Counted from the first letter of the stretch, positions 23,861 to 36,393 are shown. The stretch: 64,000 bases of DNA from Melampsora larici-populina 98AG31 (GCF_000204055.1 NW_006768769.1:2349942-2413941), one strand, 5' to 3'. The notes: generated by a model from the letters alone, not told the origin. A program made the numbers and translations.

Positions 23861-25556
23861 GATGACTTCTTATCATCCTTGCTTACTATGAAAAACTCGT
23901 TTGAAAAAATGTTCCGACCTATTGAATCAATGACGATTAGAAGTCGATCTTGAATGTATGCTACAAGATGACAAATTTATGACAGAAAGGAAAAAAACAA
24001 GTCAGGTTTTTGAAAAATTACTATACGAATTCACTGGATTCGAATCGTCATGGATTTCTATCTAAACGTTCATCAACTCATCATGATTCATAACTTATCA
24101 ACCGACATTTCGTATCCTGATTGGTCATCTCATCGAAATCAAATCAAGCTTTGATGAATTCAAATCAAGAAGAAAACCTTGGTGCGTTTCTATATGCACC
24201 ATCTACTACATACAAAAGATTTCCTTCTTGATGATTCGGTTTTAGAATCTGGTGGGATGATTCGGGTGAGTTGACGGACGGGATACATAACACCGGGGGG
24301 GAAGGCGATTTCAAAAAGTTGAACGCCCACCAGCCAGATAGAAAGGCAGGCTTTGTCGTACGCATAGTTACTGTTCTTACTTGAAACCTATTTGATTCTT
24401 CTGAACTTTTCTGTACAAAACCATAGAAATAAAAATCAATACAAGTTCAACCTTTCTGTACTTGATGAACTTCAAATCGAAAAGTGGAAAGATGTATGGT
24501 ATCAAATTTACTAGAAAAAAGAAAAACTCTTGTTCACTTTTGAACCCACATCCCACATCCACAATCCACATCCACGTCCACGTCCACATCCACATCCAAG
24601 TGCATGCTATGGAGATACATACGTATGGCACCAAGTATGATAGAATCAGAATGGTAGGAATGAATTGATTGACTTTTTTCTATGTACAACCATACCACAC
24701 GTATGTAAAGGAGTTTTTTTTGAAAAAATTGTAAGGATCATTTTCAACCACGCCGCCGCCGCCAAAAAAAACCCCTCCTTGATCTTTTCTTCACCCTTTG
24801 AAGTATTTACAAGTAGTATTTTATTTTATTTTTTCTTGAAAGCTTTGGTCGGGGTTTTCTTAATTTGTGTAACTACATTTTCGAAACTCTTAATCGTTGT
24901 TGGGAAACAAGTAGGAAAATCGACTGGTGTGAGTGTGAGTGTGAAGTGTGAGTAATTTAACTGGTGATTGTTTTTCCCTTTTGACGAGTTACTTGCATAG
25001 ATAAGTGAGTAAGTTAGATACTAGAATGACTTTTCTTCATCTTCATCATCATTTGTTGTTATAGTTTATTTTCAACTCATTCTTTTTTTCCATTTTCATT
25101 ACGTATATATATATATGCATACTGACTTGCTATCTGTTTTTTTTCCTTCTTTTTTCTTTTTTTTTCGGTTGGTGTGGTGAGTCATCAAGAAACATCATTC
25201 TTAGATTTTCTTTTTCTTTTGGTTCTTGGTCTGAAGGATTTGTTATTGGTAGTACGATAGTGGTGGTTTTTTTTCGAAAAGTGAATAATTCTCTTTGTTA
25301 ATTATTAAATTATTACTTTTACTTCTTGATTAAAATCAACATCAAAATCAACATCAAAATCAAAGCAAATCAAATCGAAAAAAAAGAAGAAAGAAAAGAT
25401 TTAAGGAAGAAAAGAAAATTCAGATCAAGTGTTAAGGAAACCAAATTGAATAAGTTTTGATTATCTTATCATCAAAGAACTTATCCGGATCGATCTTTTG
25501 GGTTTTATATATACAAATCTATATCTATCTATATTTACACATACCAAGAAGATCAA
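23861..25556. other. Intergenic, upstream of 7TM-A
   Basis: AT-rich, with a CCACATCCACGTCCA-type hexamer run (about 24545-24600) and long T tracts (25080-25170). Likely holds the promoter and 5' UTR of the gene starting at 25557. No gene is recognised. Confidence 0.45.
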
Positions 25557-28182
25557 ATGACATCACCTATCTTAAATACGTTACCTTCTATAGGTGATAT
25601 TCTGGCTCTTTTACCTCCAGGTGGGAATCCTTATTCGTTTGGATTAGAATTAGTTGAATCAAGGTTAGTATACTGTCTGTTTGTTTGTTATAAATTCGTC
25701 ACTTTTTTATAGAATCTTTTCAAATTTTCTAACTAATATTTTTTTTCTTTTTTCTTTTGGTATGGAATTCAAAAAGTGCATTTCCATCGGTTGAAAAGAA
25801 AACTTATCAAATCTTAATAGGTCTTTCGATCATTCATGCTTGTACAATCTTATTTTGTGGAACAGTGATAAGTATTCCATGTTGGAGAAAACATGAAGAA
25901 TCTAAATCCAATTATAAAGCTCGAGGTAGAAGTAGAAGTAGAGGTGGAGGGGGAGGTGAAGGTGAAGGTCAAAGGATGATTTGGTTACTTAAAAAGTTTT
26001 ATATTACTGAAAGTGAGTGTTGAGAAAAAAAAACTTGATTGATGACTTTTCGGTTTTGATTTAGTATATGAAAAATAATTTATTGATGGATAATTCTTTT
26101 TTTTCTTTTTCGTGATTTCGTTTGGTTTGAGTATAGGTAAAAAAACTTATTGGATTCCAAATACATGTAAGCTCTTTTCTTTCCTCACAACCTCATCCAT
26201 TCATCTCTTTTTAAAGATGATCTTATAAATCAAAAGACTAATTTTATTTTCTTTTTCGATGATTTGATTTTGAAATAAATAGCTTTAGCCGTTGCGATTT
26301 GTCAATTATTAACTAGTTGTTTTTGTGAAATTTATACTTATGTTGATTATGCTTCATTAAAATCACCTGAATTTGCTGGAAAAATGTCATTAGGAATTTG
26401 GTAAGTCAAAAAAAAGAAGAAAGAAAAAACTTGAATAAAAAAAACCCTAAAAACTTGAAAAAAATAAGACTAATGTGTTTTTTTTTTCTTTCGGGTTGAT
26501 AAAAAGTGTACAATTCATGTGGTTGTTTAACTTTTATAGTTATTTTGTTACATCTTGGGGGGCTTTAAATACTTGGTCAGTTTCTGTTTCTTTAACTAGA
26601 TTCTTGAATTACGAAGCCAGGAAGAATGGATGATGTTGAAGCTTACATTTAAAGTTTCTTTTTATCAGTCTTTGTTTACCTCATCCATCTTCAGTCTTAA
26701 CCAAACGAGTGATCTCTCAACCGATGATCCTATACATCTTCTGTACTGGAGTACCAATCCTAGTGACCATCATCACTTTAACCTGGAGTATTATCTTGGC
26801 TATTGCCTATCGAAAAGAAATCGATCATATCACTTTAGTTAGAGATTTACTTAGTAATGCTTCTAAGAATTGGGAAGCTAAAGTGATACCTGATCCAGAT
26901 GAGTTTATTAAGATCGTAATGGCTGGTGATGAGCTTTTGAAATCTACTGCTCATTTGATTAATTGTCTTAAATGGAACTCCTTTACTTGGGCTTTTCTTT
27001 GGACGATTACTGGGATCGTAAGTTTGAATTGTTTTTCTTTACAATATTGAAATTATACATCTTCTCTTTTTCTTTGACTGATTTTTGGTTTGCTTTGTCG
27101 GATTCTTCGTTTGTTTTGAATCATAGTTTTATACTAATTCAGTTTGGCCATTAGTTAAACTTATGAAATCTTGTTCAAATCGAATGAGACATATAAGAGT
27201 TGTAAGAGTAGGAGACCATCCTAATCTGATCACACCATCACAACCATCCAGTTTAATTCCAAATTATGAAGCTCCAATTAATCATCAAAGTATTAAAGGT
27301 GTTGGAAAAGCTTTAAGAAGAGCTTATAGTTCGTCTCAAATTCTTTTAAATCCTTTTTTCTTTTTCCTTTTGACTTTGACTTTGAACTGAATTTGAAATT
27401 TCTTTGGGGTTTGATTTTGGTTAGTTTTTTTGGTTTGTCATTGTACTGTGATGACTATCTCAGTGGTTTATACTATCTTGGTTTGTCTTATTATTGGAAC
27501 TCATACTGAAAAAGTGATTGTAGTGTAAGTCAAACTTCATTTAGTTTCTTTTTTTAAATCTTCAATTTTCGTTTATAATCAATTTATTCACTTTTTCTTT
27601 GGGGTGGTCTATGGTTTGTTTATAGGGCTCGTTGGCGTTCACTTGGGTCTTGGCTTTATCTTGTTAGTGGTGGGTTTTCGGCCATTGCAATGTTATTCCA
27701 GAGTGTAAGTTTCCGATTCTTTCAAAAAAACACATTCGAAATCTTTAATCTCATTTACATTTAAACTGATGATAATGATGATGATTTATTTTTGACAGTG
27801 GCGTTCATATACTGAGACAGATGTTAACAAATCCAGTTCAACTTGTATCTCAACCTCATCCATCACAAGTATAGATCTATACCATAAACTTTCATATAAA
27901 CTAGGACGTAGACAGACGACGACAAGTAGTAGAAGTACAAGAACTGAATCGAGCTATTCGACTAGTTCATCAAATCATCAGATCAAAGAAATCGAACCGG
28001 TTCTTAAAGATCTTAGATGGAGTGATGAGATTTTGATTATTAGGAATCCAAAGATCTTTAAAAACGATCATGATTTAGAAATCCTTAAAGAAGATTTGGA
28101 TCTTGCTAGTACTGAAGATCATCATGATGATTCGTTTAAAAGTTTATCTCCTTTAATTTCAATTTCGAATTTTAATAGGTAA
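25557..28182 (+). CDS. 7TM-A: seven-transmembrane protein with long cytosolic tail, GPCR-like, family unnamed
   Basis: Ten exons give 557 aa: 25557-25663, 25777-26012, 26137-26166, 26283-26400, 26507-26575, 26669-27017, 27127-27328, 27425-27524, 27626-27704, 27799-28182. All phases agree, and the order was confirmed against the two paralogues at 49-58 kb. Predicted helices lie at about 46-68 (TYQILIGLSIIHACTILFCG), 125-145 (SLAVAICQLLTSCFCEIYTY), 163-190, 206-230 (PMILYIFCTGVPILVTIITL), 289-315, 371-396 and 405-428. No signal peptide is present. A long loop after helix 4 and a Ser/Asp-rich tail of about 125 residues complete it. The seven helices and tail resemble a receptor layout, but I see no STE3, Pth11 or rhodopsin signature, so a ligand or G-protein role is only an inference. 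It sits 4.7 kb from divergently transcribed lectin A. Confidence 0.85.
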
Positions 28183-29814
28183 AACTTGAATCACATAAAC
28201 TTTTCGGATTGACTTGTTTACCTCCTTTCTTTTTCTTTCTTTCCTTTGAACATATATATACACAGACTCTCTCTCTCTTTCTCTCTTTATTTTTCTTCTT
28301 CTTTATAAGTGTATGAGTTTTTGGGATCTTGTGCTTATTTTTTTGGGGGTTCACTTATGATTATTTTTTTGGATCGTTTGTTACTATTTATTTGACTTGA
28401 AGATAATTAATCTTTTTTGGATTTCTTTGTTTGTGATTACTTTTTTAATTTATCTTTCTGTAATCTGTCTTTTGTTGTTTGTTTTGTTTTTTGTTTTTTG
28501 TTTTTTGTTTTTTGTTTTTTGTATGGGGTGATTCGAATAAATTGAAGTGTTTATAATTCTTTAGCAGGTTTTTTTTCCTAAATCTAGTGTTTCTTTTCTT
28601 TTCTTTTTGCAAAGCTTTTTTTTTACCAATTTTTTCAATACTAATTTTCGAATGAATGATTTATAGTAATTGAAGTTCAATGATTTCCTACTTTTGAAAT
28701 TATTTTAAATATCTTTTTCTGATATTTGTAATTCAGTGAAACAAATTTGAATGAAGAGATTAAACATTAAAGAATACAATGGTAGTTCACAAGTTGTAGA
28801 AAATTAGAATTCCAAGGACTTAAAAACAAGTTCATCATCTTGAGAACTGTAGATATATGGCCCAAGTCTCTTGCATCTGAAGTCAAAAAAATAGATTATT
28901 GGAATGCTGTGTTAAAAAATGGACATGGATATGTACCACTTGAGAATGTAGTCTATCAGCCAGTACAGTCCAAACTGTAATTTCAAAGTTCAATTTGTCT
29001 GGCTCCGTTGGGGTGCATTTAGCACACAAAGGGTGTTTGCAATCTCTCAATTACAGCTCTATCTTGATTTCCTGCCCATTGTTCTGATTGCAGGTCTAAC
29101 CTAATTATGTTTAGGTCCTTTTTGTTTTATTCCTTTTAATATTAAATCCCATTTCATTTCTGCATTCTACTCTTTTTTTATAAAACTACTTCTTCATGGT
29201 GCTTTTATGTGTCTCTGATTTTGAAAGTAAGTTGCATTTCAAGTCACTGTTGCCTCAACTTTCCACTTCCTGTAGTGTGCCTGTTGAGCTAGCTTATAAA
29301 AAGCTGTCTTTTTGCCATCATTTTGGTGGTAATATCATCCACACAGCCTGTCTACAACCTATCAATTCTCCAATCTTGGATATTTAATCATCCTACAATG
29401 TCTATGAAGTGGTTAGTCATCCTCAAAAATTAGTTTTTGTATGTTCATGCCATATTTGCACACCACTGATGGATCCTGTGCCAAATTCGGCCCCTAGCAG
29501 CCCAAATTCGGCCTAGCCCAAATTTCGCCCTTGACCGCCGGATAGCTGCCTGGCTGACGCCTCATTTGTGGCGTCCTAGATGAGCCCCGTCGGCCAAAGG
29601 CCAGTCCGCAATCAGCGGTCTGCGCGGCCACCACCTTTGTCAGCCCTGAGTACTCAATCATAGCACCAAAGGCTGACACACGATAATAGGAAAAGCTTTA
29701 AAAACAATAATCACAACCCAGAGTCAGTGTCAAGATTCAACTTACATATGAATTGACATATGTAACAAGTGTAAAACATATGTGGAGGACTGTGTATGTA
29801 TACAACTTTTATAC
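28183..29814. other. Intergenic/repeat-rich
   Basis: After the 7TM-A 3' UTR there is a GTTTTTT run (28480-28522). A short GC-rich block at about 29480-29690 repeats CCAAATTCGGCC words and looks like a small inserted element. No gene is recognised. Confidence 0.4.
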
Positions 29815-30218
29815 TAGGGGGTGTCAAGTTTGATTTTTTATAACAAAAAAAACTATGAAACGGCTAAGTTTGTATGTTATAACTCAAAAAAAACTTAGCC
29901 GTGGTTGTTTAATAACTGCTAAACCATGATTGAGGTTTTTTTACATTTTGGCCTCGATCATCCACCTGGTGAGGTGAAAACTGCTGGTAAAAGGATGCAA
30001 GGTTGTCCTGGCATCCACTATTAAGCCCACTGTGTCTCAGAGCGAATCGGTCAAGGCGAGCTCTTTGATCAAATGTTGTAAGCATAAATTGTTTACGTTT
30101 TACGCAAACGGGATACATAAATCCTCTCCCGTTTGCATAAAATTTGTGTAAATTTATGCTACAGCGGGAGAGAATTTTTACGGTAAAAACCGTAAAAAAA
30201 CAAACTTGACACCCCCTA
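29815..30218. mobile_element. 404-bp MITE with TAGGGGGTGTCAAGTTTG inverted ends
   Basis: The left tip reads TAGGGGGTGTCAAGTTTG and the right tip is its perfect reverse complement, followed on both inner sides by T- or A-tracts. An inner pair of copies around AACTTAGCCG/CGGCTAAGTT and the GGGAGAG/CTCTCCC arms adds more secondary structure. No coding capacity. Confidence 0.85.
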
Positions 30219-30657
30219 CTTCCTAAGATTACATACATCTCACAGCTGTAACATGTATGAAACTAAGTAGAAAGATTTATAAATTATATGTAATAGAACC
30301 TAACCTTGGAACCACAAAGTTTAATGCTCATAGGATTTTCAAACTTCAGACTACAAAAACTCTGAATATGCAAACTTTGCAATCATGATGACATTATGAT
30401 TTAATACTTTTCATTTACCCAATGAAATCCTCATCACCAACTAGATTAGCTTTCAGTAAGGTGAAATTTACTACCTTATTTGTGATTTTGTTACATTGTT
30501 CTTGTGGTTCTCAATTCCTTCCATTATTGTTACTATTCCTGAACACAGTATATTCATAGTCGTTGATTACCATTTGTAGAGTCAAACTATTCAGGAGACA
30601 AATAGTCCTTAAGTGCTGCTTGATCTGATTGGGATTTGGTCAGATCAAGGAACTTTG
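30219..30657. other. Intergenic between two MITEs
   Basis: AT-rich; nothing recognisable. Confidence 0.4.
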
Positions 30658-31513
30658 AGGGCACATTTGGTACAGCTTACAAAATTTTGTATGTACCTTT
30701 TAAAAGGTACAAACTTTCCGACCCCAGAAAGTTGATTTTTGTTTTAAGTTGACTTTTTGATGAAAGTCAACTTAAAAGTCCATAAAAGGTGAATTTTGTT
30801 TGGCAGCCAAAATCTGGTTGACCGTTCCAAATCTTCAAGGGTCACTTTTTCTCACTTTCACTTTTCTTTGTTTCATCTCTAGTTCCAGAACCACCAACCA
30901 ATTTTTTACCTTTTTTACTAGCACTTTTCTCGTCTAGAGATTCAATCGATTCCGAAAAACTTCACAAAAAATCATAAACGGTGTTTGCCTTGCAAATCCA
31001 AATATGTTGAACTACTTTTCTAGGTGTTTTAATGACATTGGATTATATTGTTTCTGTATCGTGACTTTTGGTTGTGGTGTTTGAAGATGAGAGATTGAAT
31101 TGACTATCAACAGTGCTAATGGACAATCATGTTGAATCACTTCAAAGATAGAAGGGGGGTATGGTAGATGCAACATGTGCGATTTGAAAACAACAAGTGA
31201 GTGAATCCAGATTTCTTTTGACAACGATGTTGATGTGAATTGAAGTGCGGACAGGGGGGTATGGAAGATGGGACTTGTAGATTTTCAAAAACAAGAAAAG
31301 TGATCGGGATGTTGGGTCAAATAAGTAGTGTATTGGAAAATAAGGAGCTCTTTGGCTCTTTATTATAAGTAGCAAAATAAGCTACTTATGGGTCCCATAA
31401 GTAGCTTTGAAAAGTTTTGAAATTCCGGTGCCAAATGGACTTTTTGAAATTTGACTTATGAAAGTCAAATTTTGACATAAGTAGCTTAAATTAAGCTCTA
31501 CCAAATGTGCCCT
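30658..31513. mobile_element. About 0.86-kb MITE-like element with AGGGCACATTTGGTA inverted ends
   Basis: The left end AGGGCACATTTGGTACAGCTT mirrors the right end, whose reverse complement reads AGGGCACATTTGGTAGAGCTT (one mismatch). Inside, palindromic stretches such as ACCTTTTAAAAGGT and repeated AAGTAGC/AAGTCAA words occur. No transposase is seen. Type unknown; the tips resemble hAT-like non-autonomous elements only loosely. Confidence 0.75.
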
Positions 31514-32980
31514 AAACCTGTGTAGTACCTCTTTTAGTCAGATTTAAAAAAGATAATTGATCAAGGGAAGTTACTGAAGAACCAGTTTGCAGTTTTGACC
31601 AAAATACTAGTAGAAATTTACTCCCAAATCCCTTGAAAACCCATTCTTTAAAGGTCCTCTAACTGCAGTCTTACAACCCTGTTTTTCCGTCCTTAAACTT
31701 TGTAGCATATAAGCCCTACAAGTTTATTTCTTTTTTTAGTGATTTACTTTTCTCTGTTGTATGAATTGTAACTTCTCGTTGCAATCTATACATATAACGT
31801 GTTAGAAAGATGATAGCTTTGAAAACCACTATAAACATCCTGAAAATAACCCCAAAGGATAGCAGGCTGCTTTTGCTTGTAGATACCAACCATTACAGTG
31901 CAATTCATTGATTCTGAAATTCCCTGTACTCAAATATGTGGAAATTCTTGAACAGAAATTGCTGAACAATTTCATAAAACTTGGACAGCTAGGCTTTTGC
32001 TGGTAAATTTTGTTGCCTCAAGTTAAAACCTTATTTTGTACCTATATACCAAATTATGAGGTACAACATTAGGTATATTCCAAGCTTGGCAAACATCAGC
32101 ATTAAACATAGATATATTTGGGGCCAAAAAAACTCTTTTGTTTGCACCAGGAAGGTTCTTGTATGAGGTGAGATAATTTAATAGCCTTTAATGTTGTATT
32201 GGTTGAGAAATCAACTGGCTGCCAAATATGTGTAGATTTGCAGTTAGATCAAGAGCATAGAGGCACTGGTGTATATGTGAGAGGTCAGCTACTTCCAGGC
32301 TGACTCTTGATTAAGAAGCTGAAGTGCGGATATAGTGATGTAATACCAATGTCTTCACTGGGTACACTCAAGTGTAGACTTCAATTAGTTGACCTCTAAA
32401 GAGAGGATTCAATACCAGTGGGATGGCAGTGTGATCCTTCAAAGGAGCTTAATCAAGAGCTCTAATGGTAATAGAGACTGCAGAACTTTACACTTTGATT
32501 TCTCAAAGGTTCAACCAGATGCTTTACACTCAACTCAATAGGTATCCTATGCAATTCTAAAGCTTGGTTCCATAACTATATAGTCCCACTAGCTTAGAAC
32601 CACCACTTTACATATCACAAGGGCTCAAGGGAGGTTGTAGAACTAGAAGATCAATTACAATAAAATCACTTCACTCAATATTCTTGGTAAGAATGAAGTA
32701 AGTTGTGATGTGGAATTGTGGAATGATGCGAAGTTGATTTTTCTTCCAGAGGCGGGAGAAGAGGGGTTTAAACTTTATATATTCTAGACCTAGGTGTCAG
32801 CTTGTGGTTGGCACTTAGGTTTGTCATTCTTTGAAAGTGATATTTAAGTCTTGTTATCTAAGTGACTCTTGATACTGGGCCATGAGGTGTAATCCTTACG
32901 GGTTTAGACAATTTACATATATTTACATGTGTGTTTGTTAGTCCGTGGTCCTGTAAACAGGGCTCAAGGGCTGACAATAA
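31514..32980. other. Repeat-derived intergenic DNA
   Basis: No ORF above 60 codons and no domain. The base composition and word use differ from the gene-containing flanks, consistent with old transposon sequence. Confidence 0.4.
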
Positions 32981-33135
32981 GGGTGTGTTCACTTAAGCAA
33001 TTCCTGGACAGAAATTGCATTCTGTGAATTTTTAAGTACAAAAATGAATCATACTCCACCAAACCAGCACTTTGACTGTTGTAGAATGCAATTTCTGTCA
33101 ATTCCTGATCAGAAATTGTGTAAGTGAGCATGCCC
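32981..33135. mobile_element. About 155-bp imperfect hairpin MITE (GGGTGTGTTCACTTA / GGGCATGCTCACTTA ends)
   Basis: The left half GTTCACTTAAGCAATTCCTG ... CAGAAATTGCATTCTG is mirrored by the right half (CAGAAATTGTGTAAGTGAGC), with several mismatches. Non-coding. Confidence 0.65.
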
Positions 33136-33756
33136 AACCTGTTGTACAAGTCTCTCACAGTCTACAGAAAGACAATACACTGGTCAGATAATCACATAAC
33201 ACTTGTGGTGCTTCATGCCATTGCGACTATTTGATAAGGGTACATATTTGCATCTTTGCTATCAAGTTGTGAGGAACTTACCCTTGACCTAGAAGAAATG
33301 AGATGTGCCCAGTCTACAATTTTCTGGTGATTGACCATCAAAAAAATCAATGTGTGCAGTTATGGAAAGTCCACTTCATGAGGTCGCGGGGCAGCTATCC
33401 TGTCAAATCAAGTGTCAAGGATTGTATGAATTTGGAACCCATGCCACCACAACTAGAGAATTTCTGTAGTCCACATTTGATACTTTGAATAATGTATCCT
33501 GGCTGTACATTACATGTTCCACATTGGATGTGGAGTCTATTTTTCATATTGGTCTCAAAACACCATCTGAGTTCAATTACATAAGATATCCTTGGTCTAG
33601 ATCTGATGCATTTACTATTGGTAAATGTTTTATAACACACACTGCATATGACTGTTGAATTGCATTTTCTTGCCCCATGGGTTTTGTGCTTGAGTAAGAT
33701 TCAGGCAGCTTCCTCCCTTAGAAGTTATTTTTTGATCAACATCACAAATTTCAGAA
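33136..33756. other. Upstream region of the 878-aa secreted protein gene
   Basis: AT-rich, with no coding feature. Any promoter for the gene at 33757 would lie here. Confidence 0.4.
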
Positions 33757-36393
33757 ATGCCTCACTCATCTTTAACAATATCAAAGCTACTTCAATCCTG
33801 GGGATTGATTGTCTTCATTTTTTGGATACCATCAAGCTGGGCTATCAAAGACATACTATTGCCAGCAAATGACATAGAAAGAATTTCAGAGGAGGATATA
33901 TGGTTTGAAACTTTGCTCCATCAAGAAAACAACTTTCCTGATATTGTGCTACACACAGAACCAGATCATTTTCAAGGTTACAATTTTGAAAAGTTGGAAT
34001 CTAACACACATGGGTACACTGATTTTCTTTACCCGCATGTGCTATCTAGCAATGGATTTATGAACCCCAGCTTGGAAGAACACTTGATTTGCTCAGGGGC
34101 ACCAGAAAATTGGCACACCTTTCAAAATAATGACAATGTATGCATTGACCAAACTTCACCAGCCCTTGAGACCATTCTTCCCAAGGATACTAGAACAATA
34201 TCATCCAATTACAACACCAATTATCCAATTCAAGAAGGTCTTGATAGTCACCAACACCTTGTTGATATCTGTAATGAGGATCAACTTAACTTGGACCAAC
34301 ACTCATTCTTTGGTCCAAAAAGCCAATCTGGAACATTGGAAGCTAAATATAAACAACTTCTTTCTGGCCAGGCCAGGCACCCAGCAAGCACTTCTGACCA
34401 TATACACAGCTATGCAGGCCCAAAAGACTTGGACACTCATTATGATCCTGACCTGGATGACATATTTTCAAGCCTCCAACCCCTTGATAGCTCTGAATGT
34501 GATTTTTTAGGCTGGGCTTCACCTAACCGAGGTGTTCTTCAAGATGTTCCACCCTATTTTCATAACCAAATGGGGAGCACATCAAGTCAGATTATTTACA
34601 TAAATGAGGAAAATGAAGGCACCAATACACATAGGCCAAGCCAAGGTGACAATATGGAAGCTGATGATACACTGTCTTATGGACCCCATCAATTTAGATC
34701 AGTAACAGACCAGACAGAATTGTCAAAAGGCAAGAAGAGGCTGTTGATTGAAGAGAATGGTCACAATGAGATTGAAAGGGGCAATGGTTTCCTAGTTGAT
34801 ATTAGTAAAGAGATTGGAAATTTGGAAAATGATAAACCTCCAAGGAAGAAACAAACCCAGAATCCAAAAGATAAGCTTTCACAAGGATTAATTGATGAAT
34901 ACATTGTTCCAGTGACACAAATGTTTGATAAATCTGCAGGGGCACAAGATTGCCAACATGTTGGTTCAATACCAGATACCTCAAGGAATTTGTCAAAAGA
35001 TGTGATTGTTCCAGCTATTAAAAAAGGAATTCAAAAGAAACATGACTGGAAGAAGCCTGGCCAGGACACACTTACAATGCTCAAGGATATAGGTGTATAT
35101 TATGTGGCTAATTCCCCTGTTTATGCTTATAAACTGCCCATCTGGTTCAAAGCACTCAGGGATGATTTGATGAAGATTTCAAGTAAAGATAAAAATCTGG
35201 GAAAGGCAGTGCATAAAGCAATCGATTGTGCACAGTGGTGGGTCACAATGAGCATGTTTGGTATTGTCATAATACATCATGACCCTGTATTAGATAGTTC
35301 TTTGCTAGAAAAAATGTTGGGCCATATGTGGGACCTCATTCACCCTATCTTTGAGCAATGGAGGCATGTGGGGATCAAGGATATGAAGCTCAAAGCACGT
35401 CAGAGTTATTTGCTAGAGCCCCTGTTCCTGTTTGCATACTTTTCCAAATTACCCAGATTGACAAAAATGTCATTGAAGATTTTGGAATCAATTTTAGTCA
35501 GATATAACCTAGACCCAAACACATCAAAGATAAATGTAAAGGAAATAGGGAAGCTTCAATGCAAAGCCCAGAGTATCTACAACCAAGACATGATGTTCAT
35601 CCAGGGTGGATTATATTCAAGAGCATCAATAGGGAACCTTGAATTTGAGGAAATGAGATATCACAGTGGTCATAGAAATTTGCCATGGACTTCAAGAACT
35701 TTGAATAGGCACAAAATTAATGAATGCAGGTCAATATCTAGGTCTGCCAAGTTTCTTATGCCTAGGGGTTTCGAACTGTGTCAAAAGATTCACATTTTTT
35801 TTGTAGAATTGATTATCAACTTGCTGAACAAGTATAAAGTTAGTAACAATCTTCATCAATATTCAACTCACCAGATACACTTGTGCCATACTGTGGTTCT
35901 AGAGAATAAAGCAAAACATGAGTCAAATATGGAGACTATTGTCAAGGCTGTTAGCCTTGCAGAGTATAGAATAACAGTGGGTTTTATAGGAATGATAAGA
36001 TCACTCTATGAGAAGCAGTCAACAGAAACCAAATTGAACACTATCCTTGATAATGGGTGGAACTTCCTCAAAAAGGAATATTCAAAGTGGAAGCTTTTGA
36101 GCTTTGAGGATGGAATACACTCAGTATTTTTCACACAGGCAGAAACACTATCACAAGAGCTGAGGTTTGAGAAATCATGGTTAGATCCAAGACTTTCATT
36201 CCAATCCCTTTGCACACATACAAAAGACCTGGCAAACCATCCAATATCACTGACCTATTTAAAAATGCTTTTGAAATCATGGTTTGATGAAGCTTCAGAT
36301 CCATACCTAATGGAAGCACTTGAACATCTCTGTAGATTCAAGATTAGAACATACCGTTGCTGTTTAGATTGGCTTAATAATAAAACCCCTTGA
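33757..36393 (+). CDS. Large intronless predicted secreted protein, 878 aa, function unknown
   Basis: A single uninterrupted open frame of 878 codons. The N-terminus has a short polar start, then a hydrophobic core (LLQSWGLIVFIFWIPSSWA) ending in SSWA, a good signal-peptidase site. No other membrane helix is evident. The first half (about 30-330) is Asp/Ser/His/Asn-rich and probably disordered. A basic patch GKKRLL and later PRKKQ lies in the middle. The second half (about 400-878) is helical and Trp/Cys-containing (WKKPGQDTLTMLKDIGVYYV, QWWVTMSMFGIVIIHHDPVL, FKIRTYRCCLDWLNN). I recognise no domain. The secretory signal, lack of introns in an intron-rich genome and position inside a transposon island suggest a lineage-expanded secreted family of rusts, possibly host-interacting, but that is inference. 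Confidence 0.75.
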   Translation: MPHSSLTISKLLQSWGLIVFIFWIPSSWAIKDILLPANDIERISEEDIWFETLLHQENNFPDIVLHTEPDHFQGYNFEKLESNTHGYTDFLYPHVLSSNGFMNPSLEEHLICSGAPENWHTFQNNDNVCIDQTSPALETILPKDTRTISSNYNTNYPIQEGLDSHQHLVDICNEDQLNLDQHSFFGPKSQSGTLEAKYKQLLSGQARHPASTSDHIHSYAGPKDLDTHYDPDLDDIFSSLQPLDSSECDFLGWASPNRGVLQDVPPYFHNQMGSTSSQIIYINEENEGTNTHRPSQGDNMEADDTLSYGPHQFRSVTDQTELSKGKKRLLIEENGHNEIERGNGFLVDISKEIGNLENDKPPRKKQTQNPKDKLSQGLIDEYIVPVTQMFDKSAGAQDCQHVGSIPDTSRNLSKDVIVPAIKKGIQKKHDWKKPGQDTLTMLKDIGVYYVANSPVYAYKLPIWFKALRDDLMKISSKDKNLGKAVHKAIDCAQWWVTMSMFGIVIIHHDPVLDSSLLEKMLGHMWDLIHPIFEQWRHVGIKDMKLKARQSYLLEPLFLFAYFSKLPRLTKMSLKILESILVRYNLDPNTSKINVKEIGKLQCKAQSIYNQDMMFIQGGLYSRASIGNLEFEEMRYHSGHRNLPWTSRTLNRHKINECRSISRSAKFLMPRGFELCQKIHIFFVELIINLLNKYKVSNNLHQYSTHQIHLCHTVVLENKAKHESNMETIVKAVSLAEYRITVGFIGMIRSLYEKQSTETKLNTILDNGWNFLKKEYSKWKLLSFEDGIHSVFFTQAETLSQELRFEKSWLDPRLSFQSLCTHTKDLANHPISLTYLKMLLKSWFDEASDPYLMEALEHLCRFKIRTYRCCLDWLNNKTP

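Noticed and set aside
26630..26842. Alternative reading of the 7TM-A region as a separate small ORF
   Set aside because: A donor at 26576 and an acceptor at 26668 give a frame that aligns with 7TM-B and 7TM-C; the small ORF includes intron sequence.
33757..36393. Reading the 878-aa ORF as a transposon-encoded protein
   Set aside because: It has a clear signal peptide and no transposase, integrase, helicase or reverse-transcriptase motif that I can see.
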